64,000 bases of DNA, taken from Oscillospiraceae bacterium (lineage in GTDB: Bacteria > Bacillota > Clostridia > Oscillospirales > Oscillospiraceae). Positions 9,455-19,915 of the stretch are shown here, piece after piece (position 1 is the stretch's first letter; every line of letters starts with the position of its first letter). A program made the translations under genes and the position numbers. Location: the NCBI GenBank assembly GCA_031262405.1, contig JAISHS010000035.1, positions 35,094 through 99,093 of the forward strand, in the 5' to 3' direction. The notes under the pieces are model-generated. The model had not been told where the DNA came from. It made no database searches and saw only the letters and a program-made list of their open reading frames with translations.

Positions 9455-9790
9455 TCAGATATCGGCTTTATACATCTTATCCGCAACTGTGCTGTTGACA
9501 AAGGCCCAATATTTCTCATGAGCTGATTTTGCCGCCTCCCGCGCTTCGAGCATCGTGTCGTGCAACGCTTCATTCTCCAACGTCAGCGAGGTTGTGAGGC
9601 TCAGCTTGTAAGCGGCGTTCATCAGATTCATTGAAAGCGTCAACTCCTCCGCTCTCTCTCTGGCGCGGCTCTCGTTTTCCGCGTCGTGTTTCTTGTGGCG
9701 GCGCAAGTCACGGGCAAAAAACCCCGAGAGCACCGCCACAATAATCGCCGTACCGGCGCTCAGGATTGCGTTTAAATCAAGTCCACCCAA
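9455..9790 (-). CDS. Small protein with N-terminal TM and charged/coiled-coil region, lysis-cassette associated
   Basis: 111 aa; NAILSAGTAIIVAVLSGFFARDLRRHKKHDAENESRARERAEELT; first gene of the cassette. Confidence 0.6.
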   Translation of the reverse strand: MGGLDLNAILSAGTAIIVAVLSGFFARDLRRHKKHDAENESRARERAEELTLSMNLMNAAYKLSLTTSLTLENEALHDTMLEAREAAKSAHEKYWAFVNSTVADKMYKADI

Positions 9791-10087
9791 TTAAATTTTC
9801 ACCGCCTTTCTATACGTTCTTATTCAGAGCGTCCTACCCATTATATGAAAAACCCTCGCCTCCGGTACGTTTTTTCGGGGGCGTTCGGGGCGGCTAAACT
9901 CTAACTAAACACGCTCTAAACATGACAGCTGCTAAAATTTTCAATGAATGACGCTTTTGTTACTTCACAAACGGGAAAAACCATGTATAATGATAGCATG
10001 AAAATTTTTTAGTTTCGACGAGCTCTTGTGCTGCAATTTCCTTTCCGGAGACGGGCGCAGCGGATACATAAGCCGGACTAGTTCAGA

Positions 10088-11392
10088 TTGAAAGTGAAAG
10101 ATAATATTATGAATAATCAGCAACTCCAAAACGCAATTGACGTGGGTAACTTTGACAAGCTCTTTAAAGAGCTGTATCCAAGCCGGCATTTGTCGGCGCG
10201 AGCGCGCTATCTTCAAATCGTCGACAGCTTCGTAAGGCAATATGGCCCGAGTGAGGATTTGCGCCTCTTCTCTGTGCCGGGGCGCGTTGAAATAGGCGGC
10301 AACCACACCGACCACCAGCACGGGCACGTCCTTGCGGCGGCTATTACGCTGGACGCCGTCGCGGCGGCGGCAAAGAACGACTCTGACATTATAAGCGTCT
10401 ATTCCGCCGGCTTCGGCGAAATTCGCCTTTCCCTCTCCGATCTCGCCGCCGTACCCAAGGAGCGCGGCAACAACGCGGCGCTGATTCGGGGAATCGCGGC
10501 AAGGTTCCGGCAGCTCGGCTACGAGGCGCAGGGCTTTGACGCCTATATCAGCTCAGACGTGCCTCCCGGCTCCGGAATGTCGCCCTCGGCGGCCTTTGAG
10601 GTACTCATTGCAACCATCATAAACGGGCTGTTTAACGACTCCAAGATACCTCCGGTGACCTTGGCTCAGATCGGAAAATATGCGGAGACTGTATATTACG
10701 GAAAGCCCAACGGACTCATGTATCAGTGCGCCTGTGCCGTGGGCGGCTTCTGCGCTATCGACTTTGAAAATTTTGACGAGCCGGAGGTTGAATTTATCAA
10801 CTGCGACCTAACTGCGCACGGCTACGCGCTGTGTCTGGTAGCCGCCGGGGGCAGCCACGCAAATCTCACAAATGAACACGCCGCTATACCGGCGGAGATG
10901 CGCGGCATTGCGCGGTATTTCAGAAAGGAATTCTTGGGCGAGGTTAGCCGCGCGGAGTTTGAAGCCGCGCTGTATCGGGATTTGCGCATAAGATTTCATG
11001 ATCGGGCTCTGCTCCGTGCGCTGCATTTCTTTGACGAGGACGAGCGGGTTATCTCTCAGATAAGGGCGCTGCGCGAGGGTGATATAAAGGCCTTCCTGCA
11101 ATGCGTGCGCGACTCCGGGCACTCCTCAGCGGAGGTTCTGCAGAACATCTATCCGTCGGGCAACATAAACGAGCGCACGCTCTCTCTGGCGTTTGGCATC
11201 TGCGGAAACATTCTCGGCAGGAACGGCGCTTGGCGCATCAACGGCGAGGGCTTCATCGGCTCTGTGTTGGCAATTGTACCGGTAAATCTTCTCGACAACT
11301 TCCGCGAAAAAATCGAAATCGTATTTGGTCCCGGTCGCTGCTATGTGCTGACGGTGCGTCAGGCGGGCAGCTTCTGCCTGAACAAGGAGTAA
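10088..11392 (+). CDS. galK: Galactokinase (GHMP kinase)
   Basis: 434 aa; SVPGRVEIGGNHTDHQHGHVLAAAI; PPGSGMSPSAAFEV GHMP motif. Confidence 0.85.
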   Translation: MKVKDNIMNNQQLQNAIDVGNFDKLFKELYPSRHLSARARYLQIVDSFVRQYGPSEDLRLFSVPGRVEIGGNHTDHQHGHVLAAAITLDAVAAAAKNDSDIISVYSAGFGEIRLSLSDLAAVPKERGNNAALIRGIAARFRQLGYEAQGFDAYISSDVPPGSGMSPSAAFEVLIATIINGLFNDSKIPPVTLAQIGKYAETVYYGKPNGLMYQCACAVGGFCAIDFENFDEPEVEFINCDLTAHGYALCLVAAGGSHANLTNEHAAIPAEMRGIARYFRKEFLGEVSRAEFEAALYRDLRIRFHDRALLRALHFFDEDERVISQIRALREGDIKAFLQCVRDSGHSSAEVLQNIYPSGNINERTLSLAFGICGNILGRNGAWRINGEGFIGSVLAIVPVNLLDNFREKIEIVFGPGRCYVLTVRQAGSFCLNKE

Positions 11393-11396
11393 GCTA

Positions 11397-13031
11397 ATGA
11401 AAAAGAAGCTGCTGAATCTGCTATTTGTTCTTGCGCTGCTGGGCGTTCTTATCGTGCCTGTCTCCGCCGCCGAGACTCCGGAGGTAGTTATTTTTCACAC
11501 CGGAGACGTCCACGGTTTCTTTGCCGCGGAGGACGGGGTAATCGGGCACGATGTAATCGCCGCGGAGCTTGAGCTCTCAAAAGCCGAGACCCCGGCAAGC
11601 TTCCTCGTGGACACTGGCGACGCTACTCAGGGAAATTTCTTTGTAAACTCTAATCTCGGCGAGGCCGCCATAGACATAATGAACGCCGCAGGGTATGACG
11701 CCATGGCGCTCGGCAACCACGATCTTGACTTTGAGTGGAGCCGCGTTTTGGACTTTGCCGCGCTGGCGGACTTTCCGCTGCTGACCCAGAGCAGCGTAAT
11801 CGACAGCGACACGGCGATTGAGCCCGGCGTAATCATAGAGCGCGGCGGCTATAAGGTCGGCTTTTTCGGCATTACGACGCCGGAGACCAAGCAGATCAGC
11901 AACGGCGGCTTTGACCGCAGCTTCGGCACACTTGACGAGCTCATTGAATATTCCACTCAAACGGCAGCCAACCTTCGCGCACAGGGCGCCGAGCTTGTAA
12001 TCTGCCTCTCCCACATGGGGGTCTTTCCCGCGAGCGGCGACGCCTCCTTCGGAACCAGCTATGATCTCAGCTCCGGCGCGGAGGGCATAGACCTCATCAT
12101 CGACGGCCACAGCCACACTCCGCTCGATGAGATTATCAACAAGGACGGGGAAATTCCCATCGCCTCCGCCGGTTCAAACGGAGAATTTCTCGGCGTCGTG
12201 GAGTTCTATGACGAGGGCGGGGTCCTAAAGCCCAGAGCATATTCGCTTACCAAGGACTCGCTTGCCGGTACTGCTCCCGACGCGTCTGTCACCGCCGTCA
12301 TCGACAAGTGGCTTCAGGCGGAGGAGGCGGCGGGGGGCGAAATCGTCGCGAATAACCCCGTCGCTCTGGAGCATGACGAAACTACTGTCCGCACAAGAGA
12401 AACTCCCATCGGAAACCTCATAGCGGACGCTCTCAGGGAATCGGCCGGGGCCGAAGTGGCTCTGCTAAACGGCGGCAATATCAACGCTCCGCTTCCGGAG
12501 GGCGCCGTCACGCGCGGGCAGATAAACGATATACTTCCGTATTCAAACCAAATGCTTCTCGCGGCGGTGACAGGCTCAGTTCTCCGCGAAGCTCTGGAGC
12601 ACAGCGTGTCCGTCTATCCGCAGGCGCAGGGCGGCTTCATGCAGGTCTCGGGGCTGAAATTTATCTTTGATCCGGCAAAGCCCGCCGGAGAGCGAATCCT
12701 CTACATCGAGGTCGGCGGAAAAAGGCTTGAAGACACAAGAGAATATACCCTCACCACAAACGACTTTATAGCCAGCGGCGGCGACGGCTACACCATGCTG
12801 ACAGGGCCTTTCGAGTCGGCTCAGATCGTGGGCACCGACATGGCGGGCATTTTAGCCTCCTATATCTCGGCGCATCCGGAGGGCTTGGATATGGAAATCG
12901 AGGGGCGTATAGTAATGGACGACAAGGTTCCGGGCAGCGACAACGTGATAATAATCGGAATCTACGTCGTCGGAGGGCTCTCTCTCGCGGCGCTCATCTG
13001 GATATTTATAAAGAAAAAGTCCGTGAAGTAG
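11397..13031 (+). CDS. 5'-nucleotidase / 2',3'-cyclic phosphodiesterase family, membrane-anchored
   Basis: Signal peptide; HTGDVHGF, GNHDLDFEW, IIDGHSHTPL; C-terminal TM IIIGIYVVGGLSLAALIWIFIKKKSVK. Confidence 0.9.
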   Translation: MKKKLLNLLFVLALLGVLIVPVSAAETPEVVIFHTGDVHGFFAAEDGVIGHDVIAAELELSKAETPASFLVDTGDATQGNFFVNSNLGEAAIDIMNAAGYDAMALGNHDLDFEWSRVLDFAALADFPLLTQSSVIDSDTAIEPGVIIERGGYKVGFFGITTPETKQISNGGFDRSFGTLDELIEYSTQTAANLRAQGAELVICLSHMGVFPASGDASFGTSYDLSSGAEGIDLIIDGHSHTPLDEIINKDGEIPIASAGSNGEFLGVVEFYDEGGVLKPRAYSLTKDSLAGTAPDASVTAVIDKWLQAEEAAGGEIVANNPVALEHDETTVRTRETPIGNLIADALRESAGAEVALLNGGNINAPLPEGAVTRGQINDILPYSNQMLLAAVTGSVLREALEHSVSVYPQAQGGFMQVSGLKFIFDPAKPAGERILYIEVGGKRLEDTREYTLTTNDFIASGGDGYTMLTGPFESAQIVGTDMAGILASYISAHPEGLDMEIEGRIVMDDKVPGSDNVIIIGIYVVGGLSLAALIWIFIKKKSVK

Positions 13032-13115
13032 CTCTCTTTTAAAAACGTGTTGCCCCGCAGCTTAATTGGTGTTATTTAAATATCTAATAAATAGCAAACG
13101 GAAGGATAAACATTT

Positions 13116-13910
13116 ATGAAGACCAAAACAATTACCATTCTCTTGGCAATGGCTCTGCTCTTAACGCTGACGGCCTGCGGCGGCGGCGCGGCGGATACCT
13201 CGTCCTACACCAGCGTAGATCAGTTTGAAGGCGAAGTCGGATTCATTGAAGGACCGAGCACCGTCACTGTGGACGGAATCAACCAAATGATGGGCACTAA
13301 ATTTGAAAGCGTCAGCCTCTATCCCACATATAACGAGGCTCTGCTTGCGCTCAAGGCCGATCGGGTTACTGCCGTAGCTGTGGGCAAGCCTCAGGGAGAG
13401 TACTCGGCGTCGACAGACAGTTCTTTGAGATTTATTTCTGGAAAGGCACAGAATCCGCTGCAGATAAGTATGCTCACGAGAAGCGACGAAGCTGAGCTTT
13501 TGGGGCAGATTAACTCAGCGCTTGCCGAGCTTAAGGACAGCGGAGAGCTGGAAGCGCTGAACGAAAAGTATGTTGAAAATATCACTGTCGACGGCGCGGC
13601 TCTCCCGTCCGTGATTCAAGGGGCGCAGATGATAACTGTCGGCGTGTCCGGCGACAACCCGCCCTTCGACTATATTTCGGCGGCCGGTGACCCCAGCGGC
13701 TATAATGTCGCCCTTATGGGCGCGATAGCCGAAATCGCCGGCTTCAACGTGGAGTTTGTGACGATTCCGTTCTCCGCTAAGTTTGCCGCGCTCACCTCGG
13801 AGCGGATCGACGTGTTCTTCTTCCACGGCGGCTATTTCTCAAGCGAGGGCATTGTCGCGACGGACGTCTATTATGAAAATATGACTAACGGTCTTTTGGT
13901 TAAAAAATGA
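13116..13910 (+). CDS. ABC transporter substrate-binding lipoprotein, SBP_bac_3-like with apparently swapped lobe order
   Basis: Lipobox LTACGGG; GVSGDNPPFDYISAAGDPSGYNVALMGAIAEIAGFNVEFV motif lies in the C-terminal half. Confidence 0.8.
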   Translation: MKTKTITILLAMALLLTLTACGGGAADTSSYTSVDQFEGEVGFIEGPSTVTVDGINQMMGTKFESVSLYPTYNEALLALKADRVTAVAVGKPQGEYSASTDSSLRFISGKAQNPLQISMLTRSDEAELLGQINSALAELKDSGELEALNEKYVENITVDGAALPSVIQGAQMITVGVSGDNPPFDYISAAGDPSGYNVALMGAIAEIAGFNVEFVTIPFSAKFAALTSERIDVFFFHGGYFSSEGIVATDVYYENMTNGLLVKK

Positions 13911-13921
13911 GGTAAGCGGCA

Positions 13922-14581
13922 ATGGACTGGAGCTTCTACTATGAAAACTTCATAGCGGACGGCGCATGGAAGCCCTTTGCAAGCGGGCTTGGAACAACCG
14001 TCCTCATAACAGTTTCGGCTCTGCTTTTGGGCACGCTTTTGGGCGCGCTTCTCTGCGCTATGGCGAGGGCGCGTTACGGTGTTCTGCGGGGCTTTTCCCG
14101 CTGGTATACGCTGCTCGTTCGGGGCACTCCCGTGCTGCTGTTGCTCATGCTGTTCTACTATGTAATTCTGGCTCCGCTGAAGACAGACGCTCTCATAACG
14201 GCGTTCATCGCCTTCGGGCTGAACTCGGCGGCTCACATCGGTCAGATCATGCAGTCGGGTCTGTCCGGCGTAGACCCCGTGGAGATCGACGCCGCGCGCA
14301 GTCTGGGCTTCTCGAAATCCGGGGTGTTTTTTCTGGTACAGCTGCCCCAGGCGGTGCGAATTGCAAAGCCCGTGTATCAAAACGCCATTATAAATCTCCT
14401 TCAGTGGACGAGTGTCGTCGGCTACGTCTCCATAACGGATCTGACGCGAGTCGTCAACAACATGGGCGCGCGCACCGGACGACCCTTCGTCGCCCTCGCC
14501 GTGGGCATTATCATCTATCTGCTCCTAGCTTGGTTTGTTCACCTGCTGTTCAACGCCCGCGAGAAGAAAAAAGTCCCGTAA
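13922..14581 (+). CDS. Polar amino acid ABC transporter permease
   Basis: 219 aa; GLGTTVLITVSALLLGTLLGALLCAMARA...YTLLVRGTPVLLLLMLFYY...EIDAARSLGFSKSGVFFLVQLPQAVR. Confidence 0.9.
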   Translation: MDWSFYYENFIADGAWKPFASGLGTTVLITVSALLLGTLLGALLCAMARARYGVLRGFSRWYTLLVRGTPVLLLLMLFYYVILAPLKTDALITAFIAFGLNSAAHIGQIMQSGLSGVDPVEIDAARSLGFSKSGVFFLVQLPQAVRIAKPVYQNAIINLLQWTSVVGYVSITDLTRVVNNMGARTGRPFVALAVGIIIYLLLAWFVHLLFNAREKKKVP

Positions 14582-14614
14582 CCGCCTCGGCGTCAGCTGA
14601 CACTTTAACCATAA

Positions 14615-14664
14615 AAAGGAACACCCAATAAGAATTCGCGCGAATTCTTATTGGGTGTTCCTTT
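14615..14664. terminator. Perfect 50-bp palindrome, probable bidirectional terminator
   Basis: aaaggaacacccaataagaattcgc/gcgaattcttattgggtgttccttt exact, no loop; between convergent genes. Confidence 0.85.
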
Positions 14665-14678
14665 CTATGTACCAGCCC

Positions 14679-16004
14679 TCACGGCAACAAATTTGTCGTC
14701 GTCTTCAGCTTAAACTGCGAGATGCGCCCTTGCAGTATCGTGGATTGACTGTTCAATTCCTGGGCAGAGGCCGCGCTCTCCTGACTCGTCGCGGAGTTCT
14801 TCTGAACCACCTGCGAAACCTGACCGATACCCTCGTCAATTTGAGAAATCGCGAGACTTTGCTCCTCGGACGAGCGCGCGATAACGCCAATCAGCTGGGC
14901 GGATTTGTTGATTCCTTCAACCATCTCGTTGAGCGATGTGGCGGTCTGCTCGGCAATGCTCATACCAAGCTGAGCCTTTTTCATCGAGTTTTCTATGAGC
15001 GAGCCGGTCTCCTTTGCTGCGTCCGCCGATTTTGAGGCAAGCGAGCGAACCTCTTCCGCAACGACCGCAAAACCCTTTCCGGCCTCGCCCGCACGCGCCG
15101 CCTCGACGGCGGCATTGAGCGCGAGGATATTCGTCTGGAAGGCGATATCGTCAATAACCTTGATAATCTTGCTGATATTGCGAGAGGCTTCGTTTATGTC
15201 CTCCACCGCGGTGGTGAGCTGGTGCATAAGCTCGTTGCCCTTTTCAACGTTGTCCATAACGCTCTTCGAGAGCTCTGCCGCGTCCCGCGCAAGATTGGTG
15301 CTCTCCAAGGTCTTACCGGCAATTTCAGTGATGGAGGACGAGAGCTGCTCGACCGTTGACGCCTGCTCGTTGGAGGCTTGCGCCAGTGACTGCGATATAT
15401 CGTTAATCTGATCCGCGCCGCCCTTGACCTCCCGCGTGACGCCGGTAATGTCCGTGAGAACGCGGTTGAGATCCTCAAGCACTTCTATAATAGAATTTCC
15501 GATCAAGTCGCCCTCGCCGAGCGTCTTTGCCTCCACGGTGAAGTCGCCCTGCGCTATCTTCTCCAGCAGCAGGGCTATCCCCTCAAAACGCCGCACCATA
15601 TCGTTGAGCGCGGCAAAGGCCGTACCCGTCTCATCCTTCGCGCTTGCCATCTTTCTGGCAATGACCCAGCTCTCCTCGGGAAACTGCACCTGACCGTTAT
15701 AGGCCACAACCTTAATAAACGCCGTAAGCATGTCCACCGGCGTTACAATGCTCTTGCCCAGCCTTAAGCCGATGATAATCAAGGCCGCAATAGAGAGCAC
15801 CGCCACACCGAGCGTCCCGAACTGCAACGCCATAAAGGCGTCTATCCCAAATACCGTCACACCGTCGGCTGCGGCGCCGAGCTGCAGCTTCGCCTCCGAA
15901 ACAAAGAAAAACACAAAGGCGCAGATTACCGCCAGCATAGCAGACGCGCCGACGCCGAAAAACAAGACCTTTTTCTTGATACTCATAAGCCCTTCCCACC
16001 CCAA
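14679..16004 (-). CDS. Methyl-accepting chemotaxis protein
   Basis: 441 aa; hairpin-tip motif [38 protein letters not shown]. Confidence 0.95.
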   Translation of the reverse strand: MGWEGLMSIKKKVLFFGVGASAMLAVICAFVFFFVSEAKLQLGAAADGVTVFGIDAFMALQFGTLGVAVLSIAALIIIGLRLGKSIVTPVDMLTAFIKVVAYNGQVQFPEESWVIARKMASAKDETGTAFAALNDMVRRFEGIALLLEKIAQGDFTVEAKTLGEGDLIGNSIIEVLEDLNRVLTDITGVTREVKGGADQINDISQSLAQASNEQASTVEQLSSSITEIAGKTLESTNLARDAAELSKSVMDNVEKGNELMHQLTTAVEDINEASRNISKIIKVIDDIAFQTNILALNAAVEAARAGEAGKGFAVVAEEVRSLASKSADAAKETGSLIENSMKKAQLGMSIAEQTATSLNEMVEGINKSAQLIGVIARSSEEQSLAISQIDEGIGQVSQVVQKNSATSQESAASAQELNSQSTILQGRISQFKLKTTTNLLP

Positions 16005-16136
16005 TCTTTGTTAATTTTGTAACAGTTATATCTGTTCTACTATAATTATACCAACTTTTGGGGGTATGTCAATCGGTATTTTGTTCAATAAGCGCCAAAT
16101 TCTTTGGACGTTATGGCTAAATCACTCTAAGCACGA

Positions 16137-16166
16137 AGGAGTCGAACCCTTGCCGGTTCGACTCCT
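16137..16166 (-). terminator. Terminator hairpin downstream of mtnA
   Basis: aggagtcgaacc cttgcc ggttcgactcct. Confidence 0.7.
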
Positions 16167-16174
16167 CATGGCTT

Positions 16175-17305
16175 TCAAAAGCTCTCTTCCCGCTTCCTCT
16201 CAAAAATCTCCTTCAGGCTCTCGTTATAGGGCGCGCGCGCGATGCCGTATTCGGTGATGATTGCGGTAACGAGCTCATTGTCAGCAAAGTCAAAGGCGGG
16301 GTTATAGACCTTCACGCCCTCCGGCGCCATGCGCTGTTTGTACCACATCTGAGTCACTTCCTCGGCGGGACGCTCCTCAATCGGGATGTCCTTTCCGGAG
16401 GGGGTGTTCATGTCGATAGACGACGTCGGCGCGACTACATAGAAGGGAATCCCGTAGAACTTGGCGAGAATCGCAAGAGCCGAGGTGCCAATCTTATTGC
16501 AGGCGTCGCCATTGGCGGCAACGCGGTCGCTGCCGACGAAAACCGCCTGAACCCAGCCGTTTTTCATGACCTGAGACGCCATATTGTCGCAGATCACCGT
16601 GGTGTCAACCCCGCTCGAGTGCAGCTCAAAGGCGGACAGCCGCGCCCCCTGCAGCAGCGGTCTCGTCTCGTCCGTGAACACCTTAAATTTATAGCCCCGC
16701 TCGTGCCCGAGATGAATCGGCGCGAGAGCCGTGCCGTATTTCACGGCGGCGAGCTGTCCGGCGTTGCAGTGGGTCAAAATCCCGTCGCCGTCGTGAATTA
16801 GGGTCAGGCCGTATTCGCCCATCGCCCTGCAAACCCTAATATCCTCTTCCTTTATCTTGACCGCCTCGTCGCGAAGCAGCGTCTTAATTTCGGCAACCGA
16901 CTTGTCGGCGTTGTCCGTCACAAGCTTCTCCATCCGGTCAAGCGCCCAGAAGAGATTCACAGCCGTCGGTCGCGCGGAGGCGAGATAGTCCTTCGCCGCC
17001 TTAAACTGCGCATAGAAGCTCTCGTAATCGTCAGTCTCAATGTCCTTCGCCGCCAGATAAATCCCGATTGCCGCCGCAACGCCGATAGCCGGCGCGCCGC
17101 GCACTCGAAGCAGATAGATAGCGTCCCAGATGTCCGCCTGTCTGGTCAGCGAGAGAAGCTCCACCGTATCGGGCAGCTTCGTCTGGTCAATTATGACCAG
17201 CGCGCCGGCTTCCTCGTCCATCGTGACGGTCTCAAGGTTCATTATATTTTCACTCATAGAAGTCAAATCTCCATTTTCAAAGGAAAGGTTTTGTGTTACA
17301 ATCAC
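16175..17305 (-). CDS. mtnA: S-methyl-5-thioribose-1-phosphate isomerase (start may be nearer 17257)
   Basis: [76 protein letters not shown]. Confidence 0.93.
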   Translation of the reverse strand: MIVTQNLSFENGDLTSMSENIMNLETVTMDEEAGALVIIDQTKLPDTVELLSLTRQADIWDAIYLLRVRGAPAIGVAAAIGIYLAAKDIETDDYESFYAQFKAAKDYLASARPTAVNLFWALDRMEKLVTDNADKSVAEIKTLLRDEAVKIKEEDIRVCRAMGEYGLTLIHDGDGILTHCNAGQLAAVKYGTALAPIHLGHERGYKFKVFTDETRPLLQGARLSAFELHSSGVDTTVICDNMASQVMKNGWVQAVFVGSDRVAANGDACNKIGTSALAILAKFYGIPFYVVAPTSSIDMNTPSGKDIPIEERPAEEVTQMWYKQRMAPEGVKVYNPAFDFADNELVTAIITEYGIARAPYNESLKEIFERKREESF

Positions 17306-17341
17306 TGTAATTGTAATTTCTTTTCAGGGGGGCTTGTTTAT

Positions 17342-17824
17342 ATGGAGCAAAATCTGATTTTAGACGCCGTGAGTCGGCTGGCGCTTTGCTACGAGGAATA
17401 TCTGGCGGTTGTGCCGGAGCGAAAAAAGGGGCTTGGGAATATGTTTCACGGCTGGTTTTCCTCCGGAGTGGAGGAGATGCCCCCTGTTCACAGGGATTTT
17501 TTAAGCAAAGTGGAGGAATGCGTGGCGCAGCTCACCGCCGCGGCACAGGAGCAAAAGTCCAACGCGCCCCCGACGGTCGGCGAGGGCGCGCTGGAAGCGG
17601 CGCGGCTAATTCTCTTCCCCGCATACCTGCCCCTTTCAGATCAGCGGGCGCTGTATCTCGTCGCCGCGCAGGGCTGCTGCGACCCGCTTTTGCCCTATCT
17701 CGCCCCCGACGATCTGAAAGCGCTCAGGGCTGACTTCGAACGCTCGGTTAAAAAGCGTGAGCGCCTACCGGTGCAGGAGAAGCTGATAAAGCGAATGCGG
17801 GAGCTCACCGGGGAGAAGAAATAG
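17342..17824 (+). CDS. Hypothetical protein
   Basis: In-frame ATG at 17342 within the 17291..17824 ORF; no family recognised. Confidence 0.6.
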   Translation: MEQNLILDAVSRLALCYEEYLAVVPERKKGLGNMFHGWFSSGVEEMPPVHRDFLSKVEECVAQLTAAAQEQKSNAPPTVGEGALEAARLILFPAYLPLSDQRALYLVAAQGCCDPLLPYLAPDDLKALRADFERSVKKRERLPVQEKLIKRMRELTGEKK

Positions 17825-17882
17825 CGGCGCTCGGAAAGTAGCGCGCGCAATAATCAGAGCTTCCTAAAATAGAAGCGGGGCC

Positions 17883-19469
17883 TTATTCCAGCACAAGCTG
17901 CGCTCCGGCAGCTAAAATCCGCTCCGAGCCTTCGGTACTACTCAGGTTATTGTTCCTCGCTATCAAAGCTTCCGTCACGGTCAAATCGGGGAAAAGGTCA
18001 AAGCCGGTAAGGCCGCAGCCGTCGAGAAAGAGACTATCTACGGTTATTCCCGACAGCTCAGATATAAATCTGTCGTAATTCACATAACCAATAGATAGAC
18101 CGGCGAAGCTCTTGCCCGGAACCGCAAAATCGAAGTTGTCGGCTATCACATGGTTAAGGTTAAGATGTTCAATCATCGGACAATCCTTAATCGGTGACAA
18201 ATCGCTTACGGGGCAGCCGCTAAGCCCCAAGGAATTAAGCATCGAGAAATTTCTTATCACCGAAATGTCATTCACGCCGGTATAATCCAGCATGAGCGCT
18301 CGTAAATGTATGTGCTCATTTAAAAATGAAATATCCTCAAGTGAATTATATTGTATATTCAAGCTTTTGATATTTTTGCAGGCGGCAAGGTCTGCCGTCG
18401 AAACGAATTTCTCGTATCGCGGAGACAGGCTACCGTCGTTATATTTACTGCAATAGCTGTCCTGTTCCTCCCAGGTGGCGAAAGCCTTGTCCTCCGCGAT
18501 GAAAATGCTCTCAACGCCGAGCAGCTCATGGGGATAGACCGGCTCTTCAGCCGTCTTCCCCAGATTCAGGCGAATCGCCTGTTCTATAATCGGATCGGAA
18601 AACTCATAAACCGTCGTCTGCTCCGAGCCGAACCTCTCGCCCAGGCTCTCTTTCAGAGCCGGAAGGATCAAGCCTCCGGCCATAAAGCAAAGGGCAAGTG
18701 CCGCCGCAATTATAGCCGCGAAGAAGGGACGATAGGTCGTTCCTTTTCTATACTTTTCCAGTGCGCTTTGCAGCTTCGCTACGTTTTTATACCGCTTGCC
18801 GACCTCATAATTCGCCGCGCGGCCGACTATGTCGCGAAGCGCCCGGTCGCTTACCCTTTCGGAAAGCTCCTTAATATCCATGCTCCCCGTCAGAAGGTAA
18901 AACAGCACCATCCCCAAGGAATATACATCCGCCCGGTAGTCGGTCTTTCTGTAGCCCAGCTCCGGCGTTACAAAGCCCTCCGTGCCGATAAGCGCCGTCT
19001 CTGAGCCGCCGTTTTTATCATAAAAATGCGCTATCCCGAAATCAATTAAATATACATTGTCGCCGTTAATTATAATATTGTCCGGCTTAATGTCGCAGTG
19101 CAGCAGCGACTTGCCGTGGAGATAGGAAACTATCGCGCAAAGCTTCTCGGTTATCGCGACAGCCGCCCCCGTTGTTATAAGCCCGCTCTCATAAGCGTCG
19201 GTAAGGGTCACGCCGTTTATGTATTCATAGGAATAGAAAAAGCTCTCGTCAGTCTCAAAAAAATCAATAATCTTCGGCAGACCCGGATGCTCCAGCTCAC
19301 AGAGAGCCGCCGGATTTTTCAAAAAACAAAACTGCCTCGGCTGCTGCTTTATCACATAGAGCTTATCCTCCCGCTCGGAGAGGAAAACCCTTGACGTGGG
19401 GTTGTCCGAAAGCAGTTCAATGATCTGATATGACGGGAACTTATTGTCAATATAAAGCTGTTCGTCCAT
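17883..19469 (-). CDS. Transmembrane serine/threonine protein kinase with extracytoplasmic leucine-rich-repeat-like domain
   Basis: HCDIKPDNIIING, DFGIAHF, DVYSLGMVLFYLLTG; TM FFAAIIAAALALCFMAGGLIL; then repeated L-x-L motifs (IKSLNIQYNSLEDISFL, LRALMLDYTGVNDISVI, LNSLGLSGCPVSDLSPI). Confidence 0.9.
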   Translation of the reverse strand: MDEQLYIDNKFPSYQIIELLSDNPTSRVFLSEREDKLYVIKQQPRQFCFLKNPAALCELEHPGLPKIIDFFETDESFFYSYEYINGVTLTDAYESGLITTGAAVAITEKLCAIVSYLHGKSLLHCDIKPDNIIINGDNVYLIDFGIAHFYDKNGGSETALIGTEGFVTPELGYRKTDYRADVYSLGMVLFYLLTGSMDIKELSERVSDRALRDIVGRAANYEVGKRYKNVAKLQSALEKYRKGTTYRPFFAAIIAAALALCFMAGGLILPALKESLGERFGSEQTTVYEFSDPIIEQAIRLNLGKTAEEPVYPHELLGVESIFIAEDKAFATWEEQDSYCSKYNDGSLSPRYEKFVSTADLAACKNIKSLNIQYNSLEDISFLNEHIHLRALMLDYTGVNDISVIRNFSMLNSLGLSGCPVSDLSPIKDCPMIEHLNLNHVIADNFDFAVPGKSFAGLSIGYVNYDRFISELSGITVDSLFLDGCGLTGFDLFPDLTVTEALIARNNNLSSTEGSERILAAGAQLVLE

Positions 19470-19471
19470 TT

Positions 19472-19915
19472 TTAATATTTCCCAATCGGCAGAAATCCGT
19501 TTTCTTCTGCCAGAAGATTAAGCTTGATTATGTCCAGCCCATGCGAGATCGCGTAAATGATAAACTTGTCGCGCTTGATGAGCGGATAGAGCTGCGCCTT
19601 CTCGCCGATTCTGAGGAGCTTATTCGTCCCGTCAACATCCAGCTCTAAGGCAAAGGCAAATTGAATCAGCGTATCGCGCGAGGGGCTTTTTACCCCGCGA
19701 ATAATCTCATAGCCATAGACCACGCTGACCCCGCTCAGTGCAAAAAACTCCTCTTTCCGGAGAGAGCGCTCCTGCAGCAGCTCCTCGAGGTGCTTGCCGA
19801 CAGACGGCAGGGCGGACTCCGTCCCCGTCACCTTGAGCATTCTAGTAACCGACTTCGCCGCTTGGATTTTGCGCATCAGCTCCGCCGTTTTCTCGCTTCT
19901 CGCCACCAAAAACAC
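19472..19915 (-). CDS. XRE-like helix-turn-helix protein
   Basis: 147 aa; LRKEEFFALSGVSVVYGYEIIRGVKSPSRDTLIQFAFALELD; immediately upstream of the kinase. Confidence 0.8.
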   Translation of the reverse strand: MFLVARSEKTAELMRKIQAAKSVTRMLKVTGTESALPSVGKHLEELLQERSLRKEEFFALSGVSVVYGYEIIRGVKSPSRDTLIQFAFALELDVDGTNKLLRIGEKAQLYPLIKRDKFIIYAISHGLDIIKLNLLAEENGFLPIGKY

